Shown here piece by piece: positions 58,436 to 64,000 of a DNA stretch of 64,000 nucleotides (position 1 is the stretch's first letter; each line of letters opens with the position of its first letter). The DNA is from Actinomycetota bacterium. GTDB taxonomy: Bacteria; Actinomycetota; UBA4738; HRBIN12. The translations under genes were made by a program, and so were the position numbers. The DNA lies in assembly GCA_035697485.1 (NCBI GenBank), contig DASSCU010000020.1, forward strand, positions 1 through 64,000, in the 5' to 3' direction. The notes under the pieces are model-generated. The model searched no databases and had not been told where the DNA came from. It worked only from the letters and a program-made list of their open reading frames with translations.

Positions 58436-59146
58436 TCACCCCTCGGGCGGCGGTTCCGCGACCTGACCGGCCGCGTGGCCGCCCACGGTGCCCTGTTCGC
58501 CGCTGGGCTCGGATCCCTCCTCGCTCGCGGGCACTTGCGTGGCTGCGTCGTCGAGCTCCGCCTGATCGGTCACGGCCTTCGCGAGCGTGTCCTCGTCCTC
58601 GGTCGACGGATCGAGCAACGGCGCCAGCGACGGCAGCGACGCGAGCGATGGGAGGCCGAGCCGCTCCAGGAACCCGGGCGTCGTCGCATAGAGCACCGGC
58701 CGTCCGGGTGCCTCTTCGCGCCCGGCCTCCTCGATCAGACCCCGGTCGGTGAGCGCTCGCAACACGCCGTCGGAGTTCACGCCACGGACCGCGCTCACCT
58801 GGTGGCGGGTGACGGGCTGCTTGTACGCGACAATCGCGAGGGTCTCGAGCGCGGCCTTCGTGAGCCTGGCCTGGCGGGACGACAGCACGAACTGTTCGAC
58901 GACCGGGGCCGTGTCCGGGTGCGTGTACAGACGCCAACCACCGGCCACGTTGCGCAGCTCGAGACCCGATCCTCGATCCTCGAGGTCACGCTGGAGTTGA
59001 TCGCACAGCGCCTCGGCATCGCGGCGACCGACGCCGAGGGCCTGGGCGAGCACCGAGGCCGTGAGTGGCTCGTCGGAGACGTAGAACAGCGCTTCGAGAG
59101 CGCGGGTGTCTCGCGTCGGTGCGGACCGGTCGTCGCGATCGCTCAT
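58436..59146 (-). CDS. scpB: Segregation and condensation protein ScpB
   Basis: 236 residues from ATG 59146. Two winged helices: ALEALFYVSDEPLTASVLAQALGV and TKAALETLAIVAYKQPVTRHQVSAVRGVNSDGVLRALTDRGLIEE. A disordered acidic tail of about 60 residues follows (SEEGSEPSGEQ). ScpB dimers bind ScpA and bridge SMC in chromosome condensation. Thirteen bases after scpA. Confidence 0.95.
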   Translation of the reverse strand: MSDRDDRSAPTRDTRALEALFYVSDEPLTASVLAQALGVGRRDAEALCDQLQRDLEDRGSGLELRNVAGGWRLYTHPDTAPVVEQFVLSSRQARLTKAALETLAIVAYKQPVTRHQVSAVRGVNSDGVLRALTDRGLIEEAGREEAPGRPVLYATTPGFLERLGLPSLASLPSLAPLLDPSTEDEDTLAKAVTDQAELDDAATQVPASEEGSEPSGEQGTVGGHAAGQVAEPPPEG

Positions 59147-59159
59147 CGAACCAACGACC

Positions 59160-59915
59160 TCACGCCGTCCACGCGACGTCGATGTCGCCGAAGGTCTCCG
59201 CTTGCGCGAGCTCGACCTTCCCTTCACGGTACAGCTCCAGGATCGCCAGGAACCGCACGACCACATGGATCCGCTCGTCGCAGTCGGCGACCAGGTCGCG
59301 GAACGTCGCTCCACGGCCGATGCCCGTGATCCGCTCCTCCAACGTGGTCATCGCCTCCGCCACCGTGTAGCGCACCGGCGTCACGTGGGACAGATCGAGG
59401 GTCGGTGGGGGCCGGAGCAGCGCCGCAGCCATCGTCGCCAGCTGCTCGGGTCGCAGGTGCGTCATCGGGTCGGGGTACAGGTGCGAGAACTCGGGTCCGG
59501 GACCGACGTCGCGGGCGAAGTATCCCGCCTCGTCCTCGAGCCGGCGCGCGATCTCCAGCGCGACCTTGCGGAACGCGGCGAGCTCGAGCGACCGCGCGTA
59601 CGCGAGGTCGGGCGACCCGCCCAGCAGATCGTCCTCGTCGAGCTCCGCGTGCTTGGGGGTCAGTCGCGACACCTTCAGCTCCAACAGCACCGCGCAGACG
59701 GCGAGGAACCACGTGGCTTCCTCGAGGTTCCAGCCCTCGGCGTCCTTCGCGTGTGCGAGGTAGCGATCGGTCACCGTGGCGACGGCGATGTCGCACACGT
59801 CGACCTTCTGCTCCAGGATCAGCTCGGCGAGCAGCCGGAACGGACCCGTGAAGACAGGCAGCTCAACCGCGAACTCCCCCGTCGTCGCGGGCGCCGAGGC
59901 GGCGGTCTCGCTCAT
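59160..59915 (-). CDS. scpA: Segregation and condensation protein ScpA (kleisin)
   Basis: 251 residues. FAVELPVFTGPFRLLAELILEQKVDVCDIAVATVTDRYL is the N-terminal SMC-neck-binding motif; WFLAVCAVLLELKVSRLTPK and FLAILELYREGKVELAQAETFGDIDVAW end the protein. Kleisin subunit bridging SMC heads. The SMC gene is not in the window. It follows trpS by 21 bases. Confidence 0.95.
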   Translation of the reverse strand: MSETAASAPATTGEFAVELPVFTGPFRLLAELILEQKVDVCDIAVATVTDRYLAHAKDAEGWNLEEATWFLAVCAVLLELKVSRLTPKHAELDEDDLLGGSPDLAYARSLELAAFRKVALEIARRLEDEAGYFARDVGPGPEFSHLYPDPMTHLRPEQLATMAAALLRPPPTLDLSHVTPVRYTVAEAMTTLEERITGIGRGATFRDLVADCDERIHVVVRFLAILELYREGKVELAQAETFGDIDVAWTA

Positions 59916-59936
59916 CGCGTCACTCCGGGCCGCCGT

Positions 59937-60911
59937 TCACGACAGATGCATCGCCTCTCGCACCGCCGCGAGCGTCGCGCGCGCCACCGGTCGCACCTGC
60001 TCGGCGCCCTCGGCGAGCACGCGCTCCACGAGCTCTGGCTCGGCGGCCAGCTCGGTGCGGCGCTCCCGATAGGGCCGGAAGTGCTCGATCAAGTGGTCGG
60101 CGAGGATCGTCTTGCAGTCGACGCACCCCAGCTCGCCCGAACGACACCCCGCCTCGATCTCGCCGATGCGCTCGGGCGAGAACTTCCGCTGCAGCGCGAA
60201 GATCGGGCAGATCTCGGGCCGGCCCGGGTCGCCGCGCCGCACCTTCAGGGGATCGGTGATGAACGAGCGCACGCTCGCCCGGATCTCGTCCTCCTCGTCG
60301 CGCACCCAGATCGCGTTGTCGAGCGACTTCGACATCTTCCGGCCGTCGGATCCCGGGATCAGCGGCGTCTCCGAGAGCAGCGGCTGCGGTTCGACGAGCA
60401 CGTCGCCGTAGAGGCGGTTGAACCGTCGCACGATCTCCCGGCTGACCTCGAGGTGGGCGACCTGGTCCTCCCCGACCGGCACCAGCGCTCCCCGCACGAT
60501 CGCGATGTCGGCGGTCTGCAGCACCGGATAGCCGAGCAGCCCGTAGTTCGCGACGTCGCGCTCGGCCATGTCGCGCAGGCGTTCCTTGAACGACGGCACA
60601 CGCTCGAGCCAGCCGAGCGGCGTGATGGTGCCGAGCAGGAGCGCGAGCTCGGCGACCTCGGGCAGGTCGGACTGGCGGTAGACCGTGGCGCGTTCCGGAT
60701 CGATGCCGGCCGCGAGCCAATCGAGCACGAGCTCGTGCACGAATCCCGGCAGCTCGTCGGTGCGGTCGTAGTGGGTGTTCAGCATGTGCCAGTCGGCGAG
60801 GAAGAAGAAGCACTCGCGCGACGGATCGGCCTGCAAGGCGAGCATGCTCTCGATGTTTCCGGCCCAGTGACCGACGTGGAGCGGCCCGGTGGGGCGATAG
60901 CCGGTGAGCAC
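59937..60911 (-). CDS. trpS: Tryptophanyl-tRNA synthetase
   Basis: 324 residues from GTG 60911; no better upstream start is visible in frame. LTGYRPTGPLHVGHWAGNI contains the HIGH-equivalent HVGH; GRKMSKSLDNAIWV is the KMSKS loop; DQVAHLEVSREIVRRFN and SGELGCVDCKTILADHLIEHF are further family blocks, the last with a Cys pair. Charges tRNA-Trp. Similar in length to other class Ic enzymes. Confidence 0.95.
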   Translation of the reverse strand: MLTGYRPTGPLHVGHWAGNIESMLALQADPSRECFFFLADWHMLNTHYDRTDELPGFVHELVLDWLAAGIDPERATVYRQSDLPEVAELALLLGTITPLGWLERVPSFKERLRDMAERDVANYGLLGYPVLQTADIAIVRGALVPVGEDQVAHLEVSREIVRRFNRLYGDVLVEPQPLLSETPLIPGSDGRKMSKSLDNAIWVRDEEDEIRASVRSFITDPLKVRRGDPGRPEICPIFALQRKFSPERIGEIEAGCRSGELGCVDCKTILADHLIEHFRPYRERRTELAAEPELVERVLAEGAEQVRPVARATLAAVREAMHLS

Positions 60912-61021
60912 GCGCGAACGCGTGGCGGACTGCGTCGAGGCGGCGACGGGCTGGTCGATGCCGGGGATGATAGCGCGGGCATGTCCCCGATCCGTCGAGG
61001 GCGGCCGAGCGAGGTCGCGCG

Positions 61022-61693
61022 TCAGGGCAGCTGCATGACCGCCCGGCAGGTGAGATCGGTGGCTGCGTCACAGATCGCGCTCGTGATCGTGGTGAGGAAC
61101 CCGAGGATGAGCGTGGAGAAGACGAACAGGGCGACCAGCACGAACAGCGGGAGGTACTTGTCGGCGTTGCGGTACACCTCGCGCGCCTGCGGCGGGAGCA
61201 GCAGTCCCACGATGCGGGCACCGTCGAGGCCGGGGATCGGCAGGAGATGGAACACGACCAGGGCCGCGTTGGTGAACGCGAAGACCACCACGGGGCGGGC
61301 TGTCTCGAGCGGGAGTCCCCCGATGCGCACCGCCAGGCCGGCGACGATCGTCAGCGTAAGGTTCGCGACCGGTCCCGCGAGCGAGACCAGGACCAGATCG
61401 CGCGTCCGCCGAAGGTAGCTCGGGTCCACCGGGGCCGGCTTCCCGTACGCCGCTGGGATCACGAGCACCTGCACGGACCACAGCACCGCGATCAGCACCG
61501 GGACCAGCCCGCTCCCGAACGGCTCGAACCACGCCTTCGGGTTGAAGGTCAGCCGACCCCACAGGCGCGGCGTGGGATCGTGCAGCCTCGCCGCGGTGGA
61601 CGCTCTGGCGTACTCGCGCACGGCCATGCCGATCGCGAGCGAGACCAGCATGAACACCGCCAGGCCGATGCCCCGCGCGGTGAAGTTGCCCAC
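61022..61693 (-). CDS. M50 (site-2 protease-like) membrane protein lacking the HExxH motif
   Basis: 223 residues with about five hydrophobic helices. The sequence aligns by eye to the small M50B rhomboid-neighbour family: REYARASTAARLHDPTPRLWGRLTFNPKAWFEPFG, and HLLPIPGLDGARIVGLLLP for the second motif. Where active members have HEYAH, this has REYAR (26-30), so both zinc His are Arg. The Asp of LDG is kept. Probably catalytically dead, acting as a membrane binding protein. Located 12 bases after deoA, in the same operon. Confidence 0.85.
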   Translation of the reverse strand: MGNFTARGIGLAVFMLVSLAIGMAVREYARASTAARLHDPTPRLWGRLTFNPKAWFEPFGSGLVPVLIAVLWSVQVLVIPAAYGKPAPVDPSYLRRTRDLVLVSLAGPVANLTLTIVAGLAVRIGGLPLETARPVVVFAFTNAALVVFHLLPIPGLDGARIVGLLLPPQAREVYRNADKYLPLFVLVALFVFSTLILGFLTTITSAICDAATDLTCRAVMQLP

Positions 61694-61705
61694 GGCCTCG
61701 TCTCC

Positions 61706-63019
61706 TCACTCGAGCCACATGTGCACAAGTGGCGGCGGCTGCACCGGCCCCTCATGCAGCACGAGCGCATCCAGGACCTGGCGAGCGGCCTCACGCGCGG
61801 CGGTGTCGTCACGCGCATGAACCTGCCCGATCGGCTGTCCGGCGTCGAGCCGGTCGCCGATCTTGCAGCGCACCACGATACCCACCGCCGGGTCGATCTG
61901 ATCACCCTTGCGCATGCGACCGGCCCCGAGCGCCCCGCTCGCCACGCCGATGTCCTCGGTCGCCATCCGGGCGAGCGTACCGGCGCGGTCGGCTTCGATC
62001 GGCACGACGACCGGCGCATGGGGCAGCACGCCGACGGGGTCGTCGACCACCCTCGGGTCGCCCCCCTGCGCTTCGACCATCGCGCGGAAGCGCTCGAGCG
62101 CCGATCCGTCGTCGAGCGCTCGCTCGGTGTCGCTCGCCGCGGCGTCGAGATCGCGGCCGGACGTCACCGACAGGCCGCGCGCCGCGAACGCGATCGCCAG
62201 CTCGCGCAGGCGCCCGCGATGCTCACCCCGCAGCACCTCGACCGCCTCCACGACGTCGAGCGCGTTGCCCACGGCGTCGCCGAGAGGCTGCTCCATGTCG
62301 GTGACCGCCACTCGGGCCTGACGGCCCCACCCTCGCGCGAGCCCCAGGCATGCCTCCGCGAGCGCCTCAGCGTCCTCGGGTGTCTTCATGAATGCGCCGG
62401 CGCCGGCTTTCACGTCCAGCAGGATCAGATCGGTCTCCACGGCCAACTTCTTCGACATGACGCTCGCCGCGATCAGCGGGATCGACGGCACGGTCGCGGT
62501 GGCGTCGCGCAGGGCGTACAGGCGGCCGTCGGCCGGAACGAGCCTCGGTGACTGGGCCGCCACCGCACACCCGATCTCCCGCACCTGGCGCGTCATCGCT
62601 TCCGGCTCGAGGTCGGTGTGCAGGCCCGGGATCGACTCCAGCTTGTCGAGCGTGCCGCCGGTGTGCCCCAGCCCCCGGCCCGACAGCTTCGCCACCGCCA
62701 GGCCCAGCGACGCCGCGAGGGGCGCGAAGACGAGCGTGACGCCGTCGGCCACACCACCGGTCGAGTGCTTGTCCACCGTCGGGCGGTCGAGGCCGCTGAA
62801 GCGCACCGTGTCACCCGAGGCGATCAGCGCGCGGGTGAGGGCGAGCGTCTCCGCCCCGTCCATGCCTCGCAGCAGGCAGGCCATCAAGAACGCCGACGCC
62901 AGCGCATCCTCGATCTCGCCCCGCGTGTAACCCTCGACGAACGCCTCGACCTCGTCGGCAGCCAGGGTGTGCCCGTCGCGCTTCGAGGCCACGATCTGGC
63001 GAGGATCGCTGACGGTCAT
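61706..63019 (-). CDS. deoA: Pyrimidine-nucleoside/thymidine phosphorylase
   Basis: 437 residues from ATG 63019, with GGTGAGG upstream; an ATG at 63046 is possible. DKHSTGGVADGVTLVFAPLAASLGLAVAKLSGRGLGHTGGTLDKLESIPG is the phosphate and nucleoside site. Helical alpha domain at the start and alpha/beta end. Cleaves thymidine or other pyrimidine nucleosides to base and sugar-1-phosphate. Paired with deoB, which handles the released sugar phosphate. Confidence 0.95.
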   Translation of the reverse strand: MTVSDPRQIVASKRDGHTLAADEVEAFVEGYTRGEIEDALASAFLMACLLRGMDGAETLALTRALIASGDTVRFSGLDRPTVDKHSTGGVADGVTLVFAPLAASLGLAVAKLSGRGLGHTGGTLDKLESIPGLHTDLEPEAMTRQVREIGCAVAAQSPRLVPADGRLYALRDATATVPSIPLIAASVMSKKLAVETDLILLDVKAGAGAFMKTPEDAEALAEACLGLARGWGRQARVAVTDMEQPLGDAVGNALDVVEAVEVLRGEHRGRLRELAIAFAARGLSVTSGRDLDAAASDTERALDDGSALERFRAMVEAQGGDPRVVDDPVGVLPHAPVVVPIEADRAGTLARMATEDIGVASGALGAGRMRKGDQIDPAVGIVVRCKIGDRLDAGQPIGQVHARDDTAAREAARQVLDALVLHEGPVQPPPLVHMWLE

Positions 63020-63055
63020 CGATGCCTCACCGATCCCCTGCACCAACCCCTGGGC

Positions 63056-64000
63056 TCACCCTCCACCTGACGTTCCTTCCGATAGCGGGCCGAAGCCCAG
63101 TCGATCGGTGAAGCTCGACCCGACCAAACCCTCGACCTGCACCCCGAGGAGCGTCGCGACCGTGCAACCGAGATCCCCGAAACCGTCGCGGACCCCGATC
63201 TCGTAGGCACCGCCGGGAACGCCGGCAGCGAGCAGCGGGGTCCGCTCCCGTGAATGGTCGGTGGGTGGGGTCGTGGGGTCACAGCCATGGTCGCCCGTGA
63301 TCAGCATCACGCCGCCGTCGAGCGACTCGATCAGCTCGGGGAGCCGCCGGTCGAACGCCTCCACCGCGGCCGCGTAGCCAGTCGGGTCGTTGCGGTGCCC
63401 GTACTTCGAGTCGAAGTCCACGAGGTTCGTGAACACGAACGAAGGGGCTGGCCGCCCCAGGTACTCGACGGTGAGGTCCACGCCGTGGTCGTTCGAGTCC
63501 GAGTAGCACGCCTCGGAGATTCCCTGTCGGTCGAAGATGTCCTGGATCTTCCCCACGCCGTAGACGGGCACGGCCGCCGCCAGGAGGGCGTCGAGCACGG
63601 TGGGGCCGGGCGGCGGCACGGAGAGGTCGCGACGCTCGGGACTGCGGACGAATGCGCCCGGTTCGCCTTCGAACGGCCGCGCGATGACCCGGCCAACGCG
63701 ATGCGGGGGCACCAGGAGTTCCCGCGCGATGCGGCACCACTCGTAGAGGCGGTCGAGCGGCACGACGGCCTTGTGACAGGCGATCTGGAAGACCGAGTCG
63801 CCGCTCGTGTACACGATCGGGTCACCCGTGGCGAGATGCTCCTCGCCGAGGCGCGCGATGATCTTCGTGCCCGACGCGGGCTCGTTCCCCAGGACCTGAT
63901 GCCCGATCGCCCGCTCGAACGGCTCCACGATCTCAGGGGGGAATCCGTCGGGATACAGGGGGAAGGGCTCGTCCAGGCGGATGCCCATCATCTCCCAGTG
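63056..64000 (-). CDS. deoB: Phosphopentomutase (5' end outside window)
   Basis: Reading frame runs through the right edge; about 315 C-terminal residues visible. HWEMMG at the edge, then GEPGAFVRSPERRDLSVPPPGPTVLDAL, ACYSDSNDHGVDLTVEYL, FTNLVDFDSKYGHRNDP and LITGDHGCDPTTPPTDHSRE carry the metal-binding Asp and His residues of the alkaline phosphatase-fold mutase. Interconverts ribose- or deoxyribose-1- and 5-phosphates. Ends 36 bases before the chosen deoA start. Confidence 0.95.
   Translation of the reverse strand, partial: HWEMMGIRLDEPFPLYPDGFPPEIVEPFERAIGHQVLGNEPASGTKIIARLGEEHLATGDPIVYTSGDSVFQIACHKAVVPLDRLYEWCRIARELLVPPHRVGRVIARPFEGEPGAFVRSPERRDLSVPPPGPTVLDALLAAAVPVYGVGKIQDIFDRQGISEACYSDSNDHGVDLTVEYLGRPAPSFVFTNLVDFDSKYGHRNDPTGYAAAVEAFDRRLPELIESLDGGVMLITGDHGCDPTTPPTDHSRERTPLLAAGVPGGAYEIGVRDGFGDLGCTVATLLGVQVEGLVGSSFTDRLGFGPLSEGTSGGG

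Noticed and set aside
59700-59726. CCACGTGG palindrome as a second parS site
   Set aside because: Flanking bases (GGAA before, CTTCC after) do not continue the parS half-sites; only the central eight bases are symmetric with the required spacing.

Overview
The window looks like a GC-rich chromosome segment from an actinomycetote (phylum Actinomycetota) outside the well-studied genera. The evidence is a complete Pup-proteasome gene set, a GarA/FtsR/glycine-cleavage block, a fused Lnt-Ppm1 gene, a DUF4193 gene and very GC-rich third codon positions. Almost everything is dense housekeeping sequence with 1-4 base start/stop overlaps. There is no integrase, insertion sequence, prophage or CRISPR array. 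Class-level placement cannot be made from the sequence alone.

Bases 1-9,000 carry a truncated surface beta-propeller gene, a DUF4397 protein, an ABC-F ATPase preceded by a 17-codon leader ORF, an amidohydrolase, and a Rieske oxygenase followed by two DmdA/GcvT-like methyltransferase genes. Bases 9,090-12,260 hold an HtrA-type lipoprotein protease and a tRNA T-loop modification cassette (TtuB-like carrier, TtuA thiolase, TrmI). Bases 12,430-23,520 are the proteasome region: mpa/arc, dop, pup (encoded directly as the GGE form), prcB, prcA, a membrane protein, pafA, then pafB and pafC. A short divergent-strand island (hydrolase, DUF202 protein, unknown protein) interrupts it. Bases 23,600-32,720 continue with tatA, tatC, two diacylglycerol-kinase-like genes, helY and an M24 dipeptidase. 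Gene order from trmI to the dipeptidase is broadly that of Mycobacterium tuberculosis Rv2118c-Rv2089c.

Bases 32,730-37,780 (minus strand) encode CysS, an unusual FtsH-like membrane AAA protease with a lipoprotein encoded just upstream, and an Lrp-type regulator. Facing it, at 37,979-38,725, is a compact stand-alone reverse transcriptase-like protein. Its ribosome-binding site lies inside a strong hairpin, and its stop codon overlaps the start of an amidohydrolase gene. Bases 40,230-43,260 hold a DUF4193 protein and the Lnt-Ppm1 fusion.

Bases 43,390-52,740 (mostly minus strand) correspond to the M. tuberculosis Rv1822-Rv1832 neighbourhood (pgsA, gcvH, garA, ftsR, BFN nuclease, MerR, gcvP), with dacA and hpt interleaved and a tRNA-Pro(GGG) gene. 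Bases 52,819-64,000 (minus strand) form one long housekeeping run, deoB-deoA-M50 homologue-trpS-scpA-scpB-rluB-aroH-tyrA-aroA-cmk-der. A 16-base perfect parS-like palindrome lies inside an extra segment of aroA.

The items most worth following up are the reverse transcriptase-like gene with its structured leader, the parS-like site in aroA, the thiolation/ubiquitin-like cassette beside the Pup system, the ABC-F leader peptide, the Rieske plus twin DmdA-like set, and two membrane proteins of protease families with altered architecture or lost catalytic residues.
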